The notes under the pieces: model-generated
What the model was told of the DNA's origin: nothing
The model's input: the letters and a program-made list of their open reading frames with translations, nothing else
The model's database searches: none
Position numbers and translations under genes: made by a program
Shown here: positions 1 to 7,607 of the stretch, piece by piece
Numbering within the stretch: the first letter of the stretch is position 1
Layout: every line of letters starts with the position of its first letter
From: Methanobacteriota archaeon
GTDB lineage: Archaea; Thermoplasmatota; Poseidoniia; Poseidoniales; Thalassarchaeaceae
NCBI GenBank assembly: GCA_002685895.1
Contig: NYYK01000006.1
Coordinates: 12,452-23,577, forward strand
Length of the DNA stretch: 11,126 nt
Reading direction: 5' to 3'

Positions 1-2721
1 AGTAACTGGATTGGCGATGGGCGACCTCTTGCTCAGTACAATTCTACACTTAATCAAATGACACAAGATCTCTGTAATGGGAATACAGGAAATAGAATTG
101 GCGTCAATTTCAGTACCGCACACCAATTAGCTTCACCTATAGCAAACTATTCTACTTCTGGCATGCTCAATTGCACGTCAACTAGTAGACAATTGCTAGA
201 GGTCCCTATTGGTAGGATGCCAGCATCATTCTTTGTCCAAGCAGGCGGCGCTGCTGAGACTTGCCTGAAAACTATGGGTGGCCTTTCTATGGGGCAACTT
301 AGGTGGCTTTTCTCAGGGGCAAGTGTTTCAACACTTACTTTGCCAGGTTGGGCTCCCGCTATGGATTTGGCTAGTATTGCACCCAATGATGATGGTAATG
401 GTGTGAAGGAATGGGTTGATTTGGATCCCTCCTGTCCAAATGAAGGATTACATGTTTTTGGTAGATGGGACAACCGTTCTATACCTACGATGGTTGAGCA
501 ACTTTTCACCTGTGCTGGTTGCCAATTTGATGAGAACTTCTACATCAGTACCGGTGCTCGTTACCGATTCCAAGAAGAAACACGGTCTGACATTATTCAC
601 GCAGTAGAGCAAAATGACGAGGCACTTGGCTTTACTGAGATGCGGGTCGTAGATAACAATTCTAATCTATGGATTGTGCCTATTGCTGATAATTGGACTC
701 ATAGTGCCAAGGATCACATTGCTGACGGTGGAGTTGCAGTTTTGCCCTCGTACAACAATAGTTCACATGGGATTTATCCCGCTCAATATGATTACAAGTT
801 CATTATCAATTATGCCGAACTGGATGACAAATTCTCCCTTTTGGATTGGTTACTAACTGATGATGGTCAAGATCAATGGGATGCTATGGGATTTGTCCGC
901 TTGAGCATTCTAGCTCGTGTACAATCTTGGGAGAGAATTGGAATCGATGCAACATATCTTCTGCCTGATACAGATGGTGATGGGATTTGGGATGGGAAAG
1001 ACAACTGTCCAGATACTTGGCCTGGCGAATCAGTCGATGAGAATGGTTGTGCCCAGCACCAATTAGATGATGACGGCGATGGATATTACAACAACGTGGA
1101 TGATTGTGTCAATGAATCAGGTACTTCTCTGTGGCCGTTGATTGGTTGTCTTGATACTGATGGAGATGGTTGGATGGATTTGTCTGATGCGTTCCCAACA
1201 GATTCTAGCCAGTGGGCTGATGTTGATAGCGACGGCTTTGGTGATAATTCCACAGGAATTAACGCAGATGATTGCCCCAGTGTTGCAGGGAACTCCTCTA
1301 ATGACAGACTTGGATGCCCTGATACTGATGGCGATGGCTGGTCCAACGCGGATAGCGAGTGGGCTATCTCACAAGGTGCCGATGAGTTCCCACAAGATCC
1401 AAAGCAATGGATTGATACTGATGGTGATGGATATGGTGATAATTACTCATTCTCTCTCGATGGTAATGGCTTGAGGGATAATCAGATTGGTGATGCTTTC
1501 ATACTAGACTCAACCCAGTGGTCTGATATTGATGGAGATGGTTTTGGTGACAACCCTGAAGGTATCAATAGTGATGATTGTCCAAATCAACCAGGAACTT
1601 CTAGTCTAGATTCATTGGGTTGCCCAGATGCTGACTCTGATGGTTGGTCAGATTCCGCCGACTTATTCCCAAATGAAATCACTCAATGGGCTGATTTTGA
1701 TGGTGATGGCTTTGGTGACAATTGGGAAGGTAATACGCCAGATCAATGTATGGAGACACCCTTCTCCGAGATTATGGATGTGGATAACAATGGTTGTGGC
1801 CCTTCCGAGAGAGATTCTGATTCTGATGGCATCATGGACAGCACAGATTTGTGCCCTAATACTCCAATGAGTCAAGCTATGTGGGTGCGAGTCAATGGTT
1901 GCTCTGAAGAAGAGAGTGATGACGACCTAGATGGCGTATTCAATCCTAGTGATGGTCCTAATGGAATGTTCAAAAATGACCCTACTCAATCGGCAGATAC
2001 TGATGGCGATGGATTCGGTGATAATCCAAATGGTACGAATGGAGATAACTGTGCAACTACATTTGGCAACTCAACACATGATAGGAGGGGCTGCCTCGAC
2101 TCAGATGGAGATGGATACAGTGACCCTGAATTTGGTTGGGGTGTGAGTCAAGGTGCTGATGCATGGAAGGTTGAGCCTACTCAATGGTCAGATTATGATA
2201 GTGATGGTTACTATGATAATTACGATAATCCAGTTTGGACGGCGTCACGTGAGAGTGGATGGCCTGGGAAATATGTCTCAGGTGCTAGGATGGCCGATAA
2301 ATGTCCAATGGTTGCTTCAGAAAACTCATTCCCCGATCCGGGTTGTCCTGAAAAGGAGGCTACATTTGTACTCAATAACACTGGCGGTTCTTCAGCGGGA
2401 ATCCCTACCGCTCTCATAGCAATCATTGTACTAATGTTGTTTGGAATTAGTGGATTAGTGGTGGCAGTAATGTTGAAGCAACGGAAGCCAAAGGGGCGCG
2501 GTAGAGCCATGAAAAAGCGTCCTCGACTCGAACAAGCTCTAGATGTAGTTGATGAAGCGGCCGAAGAGTGGCTCGATGAACAAGTTGCAGATGAGTCACC
2601 TCATTGGGAATTACAAGGTGCCGCTGGTGATGATGGCGTTGAATGGCTTGAGTGGCCAGAAGGAAGCGATTCATGGTGGCAACGCGATGAGTCAGGCTAC
2701 TGGGTCGAATGGCAGCAGTGA
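1..2721 (+). CDS. Surface protein, 5'-partial: PstS-like binding domain, TSP3-like repeats, membrane anchor, W-rich tail
   Basis: The reading frame is open from base 1, so the ATG at 58 is probably internal and the true start lies upstream. The N-terminal third (about 150-960) resembles the second half of PstS-type phosphate-binding proteins. It has an LSMGQLRWLFSG segment like the PstS LTxxQLxxIFSG stretch, an ALGF segment like PstS GAIGY, and near the end a DDGQ...MGFVRLS segment like PstS SxEGQ...GYVPL. About 14 acidic DxDxDG repeats follow (967-2342), then one hydrophobic helix (2398-2475), a basic stop-transfer stretch (2476-2522) and a tail of about 65 residues carrying nine tryptophans. 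The inferred topology is binding domain and repeats outside, tail inside. Ligand specificity is unknown; the domain may have lost phosphate binding. No pst transport genes are visible, although the upstream side is cut off. The next gene begins 37 bases downstream. Confidence 0.85.
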   Translation, partial: SNWIGDGRPLAQYNSTLNQMTQDLCNGNTGNRIGVNFSTAHQLASPIANYSTSGMLNCTSTSRQLLEVPIGRMPASFFVQAGGAAETCLKTMGGLSMGQLRWLFSGASVSTLTLPGWAPAMDLASIAPNDDGNGVKEWVDLDPSCPNEGLHVFGRWDNRSIPTMVEQLFTCAGCQFDENFYISTGARYRFQEETRSDIIHAVEQNDEALGFTEMRVVDNNSNLWIVPIADNWTHSAKDHIADGGVAVLPSYNNSSHGIYPAQYDYKFIINYAELDDKFSLLDWLLTDDGQDQWDAMGFVRLSILARVQSWERIGIDATYLLPDTDGDGIWDGKDNCPDTWPGESVDENGCAQHQLDDDGDGYYNNVDDCVNESGTSLWPLIGCLDTDGDGWMDLSDAFPTDSSQWADVDSDGFGDNSTGINADDCPSVAGNSSNDRLGCPDTDGDGWSNADSEWAISQGADEFPQDPKQWIDTDGDGYGDNYSFSLDGNGLRDNQIGDAFILDSTQWSDIDGDGFGDNPEGINSDDCPNQPGTSSLDSLGCPDADSDGWSDSADLFPNEITQWADFDGDGFGDNWEGNTPDQCMETPFSEIMDVDNNGCGPSERDSDSDGIMDSTDLCPNTPMSQAMWVRVNGCSEEESDDDLDGVFNPSDGPNGMFKNDPTQSADTDGDGFGDNPNGTNGDNCATTFGNSTHDRRGCLDSDGDGYSDPEFGWGVSQGADAWKVEPTQWSDYDSDGYYDNYDNPVWTASRESGWPGKYVSGARMADKCPMVASENSFPDPGCPEKEATFVLNNTGGSSAGIPTALIAIIVLMLFGISGLVVAVMLKQRKPKGRGRAMKKRPRLEQALDVVDEAAEEWLDEQVADESPHWELQGAAGDDGVEWLEWPEGSDSWWQRDESGYWVEWQQ
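967..2342 (+). repeat. Thrombospondin type 3-like calcium-binding repeat array
   Basis: About 14 copies of DxDxDG encode an extended, probably calcium-loaded stalk. Two higher-order modules alternate. One is FPxDxxQWxDxDxDGFGDN. The other has the form GxNxDDCPxxxGxSxxDxxGC, with copies starting near 1258, 1564 and 2035. Conserved cysteines suggest disulphides, as in bacterial and animal TSP3 stalks. At DNA level the copies are degenerate: GGxTTTGGTGAxAA-like stretches recur near 1237, 1540, 1710 and 2011. This points to old duplications rather than recent expansion. Calcium binding is inferred from family knowledge. Confidence 0.8.
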
Positions 2722-2758
2722 TGCGAACCGCTATCAACACCCTCTCTTTCGACGGGTC

Positions 2759-3610
2759 ATGGAGATTGAGCGGATTGCTGTATTAGGTGCGGGGCAGATG
2801 GGTAATGGAATAACCCAAGTTGCTGCTTGCGCTGGATATGAAGTAACTATGATTGATATCAAACAAGAATACGTTGAGCATGGATTGGCTACAATCGAGA
2901 GTTCACTAAACAAACTCGTTTCAAAGGAAAGAATGAGTCAAGCAGATTCAAATTCAGCCCGAGCAAATATCACAATATCTACTGAAAAATCGGCGGCAGC
3001 ATCTGCGGATCTAGTAATCGAGGCCATTCCTGAGATTCCTGATTTGAAATTTTCTACATTCAAGGAATTGGATAACATTTGCAAAGAAGGAGCAATTCTA
3101 GCGAGCAACACTAGCAGTATCAGTATCGATGAGATTGCAAAAGCAACAAGCCGTCCAAATTTGGTCATAGGAATGCATTTCATGAATCCTGTTCCTATCA
3201 TGAAGTTGGTTGAGGTGATAACGGGTTCTGTAACAGATGATGAAGTTACATCTACGGTTGTTGAAGCCGCAGAAAAAATGGGTAAAGTTGCTCTCTGCTG
3301 CAAAGATTCTCCCGGCTTCATATCTAACAGACTTCTTTGCCCTATGTTGAATGAGGCTATACTCGCGTTGCAAGAGGGAATAGCTGAACCTGTAGCAATT
3401 GATGGGATTATGAAACTTGGAATGAATCATCCAATTGGCCCTCTAGCACTTTCAGACTTGATTGGACTGGATACAGTCCTTCACATAATGAATGTCTTGC
3501 ACGAAGGTTTTGGTGATGACAAGTATGCACCTGCAAAATTACTTGAAGAAATGGTTGCAGAAGGAAAACTTGGTCGTAAAAGCGGAGAAGGGTTCTACAA
3601 ATACGACTGA
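2759..3610 (+). CDS. 3-hydroxyacyl-CoA (3-hydroxybutyryl-CoA) dehydrogenase
   Basis: The 283-residue product has the usual length of stand-alone enzymes of this family. They oxidise (S)-3-hydroxyacyl-CoA to 3-oxoacyl-CoA with NAD(P), or run in reverse, in the cytoplasm. The N-terminal Rossmann domain shows GAGQMG at 10-15 and VIEAIPE at 87-92. SNTSS (116-120) is the conserved substrate-side serine/asparagine segment. H140 in GMHFMNP and E152 in LVEVI form the catalytic His-Glu pair with the family's 12-residue spacing, and N190 lies in ISNRLL. The C-terminal helical domain (GMNHPIGPLALSDLIGLD) ends in GRKSGEGFYKYD. The frame opens further upstream, inside the preceding gene, but homology begins at the ATG at 2759. 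No Shine-Dalgarno sequence precedes it. It is a Hbd/PaaH-type enzyme; whether it serves beta-oxidation or butyrate-type metabolism cannot be told, as no thiolase or crotonase is adjacent. Confidence 0.93.
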   Translation: MEIERIAVLGAGQMGNGITQVAACAGYEVTMIDIKQEYVEHGLATIESSLNKLVSKERMSQADSNSARANITISTEKSAAASADLVIEAIPEIPDLKFSTFKELDNICKEGAILASNTSSISIDEIAKATSRPNLVIGMHFMNPVPIMKLVEVITGSVTDDEVTSTVVEAAEKMGKVALCCKDSPGFISNRLLCPMLNEAILALQEGIAEPVAIDGIMKLGMNHPIGPLALSDLIGLDTVLHIMNVLHEGFGDDKYAPAKLLEEMVAEGKLGRKSGEGFYKYD

Positions 3611-3643
3611 GAAATCACTCTCCTCCAATAAGTTGCATTGAAA

Positions 3644-3660
3644 TTACAACTCTATTGTAA
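3644..3660. promoter_or_regulatory. Perfect 6-bp inverted repeat upstream of the aIF5A gene
   Basis: TTACAA and TTGTAA flank the 5-base spacer CTCTA in the 107-base gap between the dehydrogenase stop and the aIF5A start. It overlaps AT-rich sequence that could hold the promoter, so an operator or a weak RNA hairpin is possible. A 6-bp match in AT-rich DNA can also arise by chance. Apart from this and a GAGG at 3670-3673, I see nothing distinct in the gap. Confidence 0.25.
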
Positions 3661-3717
3661 CGATGTAATGAGGCAACTATGATAAGAGGTCACTTCGGGG
3701 AATCAGTTGGGTTAGGC

Positions 3718-4104
3718 ATGGCAGGCACGGAAAAGGTAGAGATTCGCACTTTAAAGGTCGGGCGTTATTGCACCGTAGACGATAATGCATACAAGATTCT
3801 GAGGATATCTAAATCTAAACCTGGTAAGCACGGCAGCGCCAAGGCCCGTCTTGAATTAGAGGATATCTTTTCAGGTCAGAAGAAGAGCCATGTCGGTACA
3901 GTTACTGACAAAATCACGGTACCAATTATCGAGAAGGGCTCTGCAACAATCACCCATATACAAGGAAGCGAAGTTCATGCTATGGATGCCAAGACTTACG
4001 AAATGATGGTACTTCCACTTGATGATGGACTTAGTTTAGAGTCAGGGAAGGAGATAATGTGGATGGAAGCTTTGGGCCGATACAAGATTATTCGTGACCA
4101 TTGA
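3718..4104 (+). CDS. Translation factor aIF5A (archaeal eIF5A homologue)
   Basis: aIF5A binds the ribosome and relieves stalling at difficult peptide bonds; it needs a deoxyhypusine or hypusine lysine made by deoxyhypusine synthase. The 128-residue product has the two-domain layout: an N-terminal SH3-like domain with the loop SKSKPGKHGSAKAR, and a C-terminal OB-fold. K37 in PGKHG is the predicted modified lysine. VPIIEKG, the MDAKTYE segment and a C-terminal GRYKII stretch match archaeal members. The ATG at 3718 puts LKVG at residues 12-15, as in other archaeal proteins. An in-frame ATG at 3679 would add 13 residues (MIRGHFGESVGLG) that do not look like the family, although GAGG lies 5 bases before it. 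The modifying synthase gene is not in this window. Identity is firm; the start is less so. Confidence 0.93.
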   Translation: MAGTEKVEIRTLKVGRYCTVDDNAYKILRISKSKPGKHGSAKARLELEDIFSGQKKSHVGTVTDKITVPIIEKGSATITHIQGSEVHAMDAKTYEMMVLPLDDGLSLESGKEIMWMEALGRYKIIRDH

Positions 4105-4124
4105 GTCTAGCCTAGTCAAAGAGG

Positions 4125-4133
4125 AATTAATTT
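4125..4133 (+). promoter_or_regulatory. Candidate TATA box for the OPT-DMT-surE cluster
   Basis: AATTAATTT lies about 50 bases before the ATG at 4181 in a 76-base gap. With transcription starting roughly 25 bases downstream, the leader would be about 25-30 bases long and would contain the ribosome-binding site. A similar distance separates the SRP54 start from its own candidate TATA element. This is a single AT-rich match and is inference only. Confidence 0.3.
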
Positions 4134-4164
4134 GAAGTGGGTGGGTGTCAACCACATACCCCAC

Positions 4165-4177
4165 GGAGGGCGGTGAT
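4165..4177 (+). promoter_or_regulatory. Ribosome-binding site that fixes the OPT gene start at 4181
   Basis: The leader carries GGAGG (4165-4169) and GGTGAT (4172-4177), both complementary to the archaeal 16S rRNA 3' end (AUCACCUCC). GGTGA ends exactly four bases before the ATG at 4181. A GTG at 4145 opens the same frame 12 codons earlier, but it has no comparable site and may lie upstream of the transcript, so 4181 is preferred. Confidence 0.65.
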
Positions 4178-4180
4178 AGC

Positions 4181-6622
4181 ATGGGAGTCAAACGCTCAGC
4201 CTATCGTCAGCCGGTCACAGCAGAGGGATTGAAGGCAATTGAGGACGATACTCTCACTTGGCTGGATCAGGATATGTACAAGAATCTCAATACCGGCGTG
4301 CTAGAGCAGTACCTCGAAGAAAAGAATCTTGTAGATGCATTTGAAGTAAGCCATTGGTCTCTTGGTAAAGTTCTGATAGGCATTTTGATTGGTGCTGTTT
4401 TCAGCGGCGTGACTGCATATATCGGCCTCAAAATCGGTCTTGCAGTCTCAGCGGCATGGTATATCGCCTATCTTCTCGGCATGGCTCTAAGATGGTCCCC
4501 CTCAGAAGTGAACATCGCCACTAGTGCCACTACGGGAGCTACTCATGCATCTACTGGATTTATATTCACTTTTCCTGCCATCTTTCTGTTAGCTAGTAGT
4601 CCCGCATATGAGGTTCAAGGTGGCCATCTGATAAGTTCAGTTGACACTTTTCAACTTGCTTTCATCGGTATCATAGCCTCAATGTTTGCTGGATTCCTAG
4701 GAGTGATGTACTTCATTATTTTCAGACGTGTATGGCTGGTTGAAGATCCTTTACCCATGCCTGGTTTTGAGGCTACCTTGGTATTACTTGATATCGCTTG
4801 TGATGTATCAAGTGGTGCTGCTGAGCAAGCAAAAGATTCACTCAAAACGGTCGGAATGTCGACAGTTGCAACAATGCTGTTCATGTTCTTGATTGACTAT
4901 CCAATTTCATGGAAGCGTCATCTGGATGGTGTTTCCGCCTCTTTTGCAGATGTGGTTGCTCAGAAACTCTCTTTTGCAGGCACCGCACTTTCATCAATTT
5001 TCAGCCACCACGCGGTTCACCAACCTGCTGGAATCACTACTGTTGAAGGGGAACATGGTACTTGGGAGGGGGTATCGAATGGTATTACTCACTATGACCC
5101 TGACAAATTCAATCCGTTTGAGTACACCTACTTGGGTATTGAGATGTCTCCAACACTATTTGCCATTGGTTGGTTCATGAGGTTGAGGGTGGCTATTCTA
5201 GTTAACCTTGGAACGCTTGTGGCTTGGTTCTATCTAGTGCCACTAGCAGTTGGTCTTGATGTTCCCGTTTACATTGCTGCACTTGGAGATTATTTCACAC
5301 TCTCAGACATCGGTGACCCTGAGACTGCTCCTCACAGCCCCGTAGTTCAGATGGTAGTTTACTCCACTCTAATTCGCGTGATTGCTATAGGAGCAATTCT
5401 TGGTGGTGGCTTCCTAGGTTTAGCAAAGATGGCGCCAACTTTTGTCAATATTTTTGGTGATATAAGTAAGGCGTTCAAGGGTGAACAGGGTGCCGAATAT
5501 ATGGAAGGGAAAGGATGGTATGAATGGCCTTTGTATCACTTACCTATTTTCATTCTTATCTCTTTCGTGGCAATGTCATTCATATTCACAGTGGGTGGTT
5601 TTCCACTTATTCCAAGTATTTTATTCGCAATCATAGTGGGTATTGCCACATTCTTACTCGGCGCAATCGCAGTGCGTGTGATGGGTGAGACTGGTATTGA
5701 GCCCGTGAGTGGAACCTCATTCATCGTGCTTCTTGGACTTCTTGGTCTCTTCCTTAACTTGCGAGATTTCTTCGGGTTGACCAAAGAGGAAGCAATCCTT
5801 CTTGGTCTAGTTGGTACGACAGTATTCGGATCAGCAATCTCCATGTCAGGTACAGTAGTTGGGGACTACAAGAACAGCCTCTATATTGGAAACAGACCAT
5901 ATCATATTTCTAAGGGAAATATCATGGGAGTTGTGCCAGGTGCCATTTTGGGCGCTGGTGTTGCAATCTTTCTCTCTAAGATGCTTGCAGAAGGAAGGAT
6001 TGACCTTTTGGCCCCTCAAGCAAATGCATTCGCAACATTTACTATTTTACTAGCCGAGAATGAAGGCAATTTATCTGCGCTTGGGCTTGGATTCTTGCTT
6101 GGTTGCTTCATCGAATGGGCGACAGGAATGGGTACTTCATTCGGTTTGGGTATGTATCTACCTACTTTGGCAACATTTCCCATGTTAATTGGAGGTGGAT
6201 TACGAGATTGGTGGGAGGCAAAGAGGTTGAAACCGAAGGTCGAAAAAATTCGAGAGGCGGAAGGCAACAAGGTGGCGGAGAAAACCCGCGCAATCATGTT
6301 ATTGGGTACATTCATGTTAGCCGCAGGTATGTTGACCGGCGAGGCTTTCCTCGGTGTTGAGAGCGCCGTCTTCGCCGTTGTCGATGAATTGCCGGCAGGT
6401 GAGGAAGTGCCACTCATGGATGGTGAGTTGCCTGTTTATGATTCAGAAGGTAATCCTGTGATGATCGATCAAGTACTCGGAGATCTTTCGTGGTATCCGT
6501 ATGCTAGATTTGGCGCTTTTGTAGGCATGAATGTATTCTTAGGTTTAGCCATTTATCTATTATTCCGTAAAGCTGGAATCATTGGGCCCAAGGATGAACT
6601 GCTTGAAGCGGAATTAGGATGA
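4181..6622 (+). CDS. OPT-family oligopeptide/metal-chelate transporter
   Basis: The 813-residue polytopic protein belongs to the OPT family, secondary carriers that import small peptides or peptide-like metal chelates with protons. Family landmarks are visible in order. SEVNIATSATTGATHASTG at about 108-126 leads into FIFTFPAIFLL. A DYPISWKRHLDG segment follows, then YLGIEMSPTLFAIGWFMR. GETGIEPVSG lies at about 502-511, and GDYKNSLYIGNRPYHISKG begins near 561, matching the DxKxGxxxGxxP signature. GMGTSFGLGMYLPTLATFP lies near the end. About 14-16 hydrophobic segments are present. The first 60 residues are hydrophilic and probably cytoplasmic. An acidic loop (about 735-770) precedes the last membrane segment. 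The substrate cannot be inferred. Two more genes follow with almost no spacing, suggesting one transcript. Confidence 0.9.
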   Translation: MGVKRSAYRQPVTAEGLKAIEDDTLTWLDQDMYKNLNTGVLEQYLEEKNLVDAFEVSHWSLGKVLIGILIGAVFSGVTAYIGLKIGLAVSAAWYIAYLLGMALRWSPSEVNIATSATTGATHASTGFIFTFPAIFLLASSPAYEVQGGHLISSVDTFQLAFIGIIASMFAGFLGVMYFIIFRRVWLVEDPLPMPGFEATLVLLDIACDVSSGAAEQAKDSLKTVGMSTVATMLFMFLIDYPISWKRHLDGVSASFADVVAQKLSFAGTALSSIFSHHAVHQPAGITTVEGEHGTWEGVSNGITHYDPDKFNPFEYTYLGIEMSPTLFAIGWFMRLRVAILVNLGTLVAWFYLVPLAVGLDVPVYIAALGDYFTLSDIGDPETAPHSPVVQMVVYSTLIRVIAIGAILGGGFLGLAKMAPTFVNIFGDISKAFKGEQGAEYMEGKGWYEWPLYHLPIFILISFVAMSFIFTVGGFPLIPSILFAIIVGIATFLLGAIAVRVMGETGIEPVSGTSFIVLLGLLGLFLNLRDFFGLTKEEAILLGLVGTTVFGSAISMSGTVVGDYKNSLYIGNRPYHISKGNIMGVVPGAILGAGVAIFLSKMLAEGRIDLLAPQANAFATFTILLAENEGNLSALGLGFLLGCFIEWATGMGTSFGLGMYLPTLATFPMLIGGGLRDWWEAKRLKPKVEKIREAEGNKVAEKTRAIMLLGTFMLAAGMLTGEAFLGVESAVFAVVDELPAGEEVPLMDGELPVYDSEGNPVMIDQVLGDLSWYPYARFGAFVGMNVFLGLAIYLLFRKAGIIGPKDELLEAELG

Positions 6623-6632
6623 GTTGATTGCC

Positions 6633-7604
6633 GTGGCAGGAGAGCCACCCCCACCTTTCGCATGGTTGGTTTTAGCCTGCTCTGTGTTAGCAGTTAGTAG
6701 TGCGGGGGCAGTCTTCCAACTAATTGATGAAGTTCCCCCTATATTGCGTGCTTCGTGGAGATTACAGGCTACTGCTTTGCTCCTGTTACCCCCTTTCATC
6801 TTTCAATTAATGAACCTCAAGAAGTCTTCTCCAGACACTTTTAGTAGACTCGGAGAGAAGCAAGTCGTTGCTGCTATTGTAGGCTCAGGAGTATGCCTGT
6901 GGATTCATTTCGGTAGTTGGGTTTGGTCCCTTGACCACACTTCTCTGACTCACAGTTTACTCTTTGTGACTGCTCATCCACTTGTTATCGTGGCCGGCCT
7001 CTATTTGTTAGGAAAAGGAATTACCAAAAAACAGACGAGTGGCGCATTAGTTGGATTTATTGGTGCTGGAATTACCCTGTTAGGCGTGACAAATGAGGGG
7101 GAGGTGACACTGATTGGGGATTTGGCTGCATTTGTCGGCGCAGTTGCCATCGTTGGATATCTTACAGCAGGCAGAGTGTTACGCGGCTGGATGCCTCTAT
7201 TCATTTACGCATTCCCCGTGACATTAATTGCCTCAATTCTGCTATCACTTTCTTCGTTGGTTTTTGAAGGTGGGGCCTTTAGTTTGCTGCCTTCTGAAAC
7301 ATCAATTTTTGGTTGGAGTGACCTAGTATGGTTGCCGGCAATTGCATACCTTGCATTTGTTCCAGGAATTATTGGCCATACTGGAATAAATGGGGTTCTA
7401 CGCTGGTTTCCCCCAATTTTCATTTCTGTTGCAGTATTGTTCGAGCCTCTTTTGGGTTCGGTAATAGGATGGTTACTTGGTACAACTGGTATCCCCGGTG
7501 TTTATACTTGGGTTGGAGGGGCGTTCTTGATAGCAGGTATCATTTTGGTGACGCTGGGCCAAGCTGAAGGATTGGACCATGTCGATTCAGAAGCGGAGGA
7601 ATGA
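6633..7604 (+). CDS. EamA/DMT-family (drug/metabolite) transporter
   Basis: This 323-residue protein has about ten hydrophobic helices arranged as two tandem EamA-like halves, the drug/metabolite transporter layout. The first half contains the AVSSAGAVFQLIDEVPPILRA-type start, the SLDHTSLTHSLLFVTAHPLVI segment that EamA proteins have near helix 4, and TKKQTSGALVGFIGAGITLLG. The second half runs from GEVTLIGDLAAFVGA to the end, including LFEPLLGSVIGWLLG. Such carriers move amino acids, nucleotides or other metabolites; the substrate here is unknown. The start is uncertain. GTG at 6633 is 10 bases after the OPT stop and follows a GTTGA. TTG at 6624 would add three residues and leave only one base after the OPT stop. 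surE begins three bases after its stop, so OPT, DMT and surE are probably co-transcribed. Confidence 0.87.
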   Translation: MAGEPPPPFAWLVLACSVLAVSSAGAVFQLIDEVPPILRASWRLQATALLLLPPFIFQLMNLKKSSPDTFSRLGEKQVVAAIVGSGVCLWIHFGSWVWSLDHTSLTHSLLFVTAHPLVIVAGLYLLGKGITKKQTSGALVGFIGAGITLLGVTNEGEVTLIGDLAAFVGAVAIVGYLTAGRVLRGWMPLFIYAFPVTLIASILLSLSSLVFEGGAFSLLPSETSIFGWSDLVWLPAIAYLAFVPGIIGHTGINGVLRWFPPIFISVAVLFEPLLGSVIGWLLGTTGIPGVYTWVGGAFLIAGIILVTLGQAEGLDHVDSEAEE

Positions 7605-7607
7605 GGT

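Noticed and set aside
58..60. ATG at 58 as the start of the surface protein
   Set aside because: The same frame is open and protein-like from base 1 and no ribosome-binding site precedes 58, so the gene is treated as cut by the left edge.
967..2342. Repeat array considered as CRISPR or satellite DNA
   Set aside because: The repeats are in frame, degenerate at DNA level and conserved as protein motifs, with no constant repeat and unique spacer pattern.
1086..2510. Minus- and plus-strand open frames inside the acidic repeat array
   Set aside because: They are produced by the GAT/GGT-rich repeat codons read in other frames, have low-complexity products and overlap a clearly real gene.
2549..2758. 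Longer frame start of the 3-hydroxyacyl-CoA dehydrogenase
   Set aside because: The extra 70 codons read through the end of the surface-protein gene in another frame and resemble nothing; the family's N-terminus begins at the ATG at 2759.
4145..4180. GTG start for the OPT transporter
   Set aside because: It lacks a well-placed ribosome-binding site, whereas GGTGA lies four bases before the ATG at 4181.
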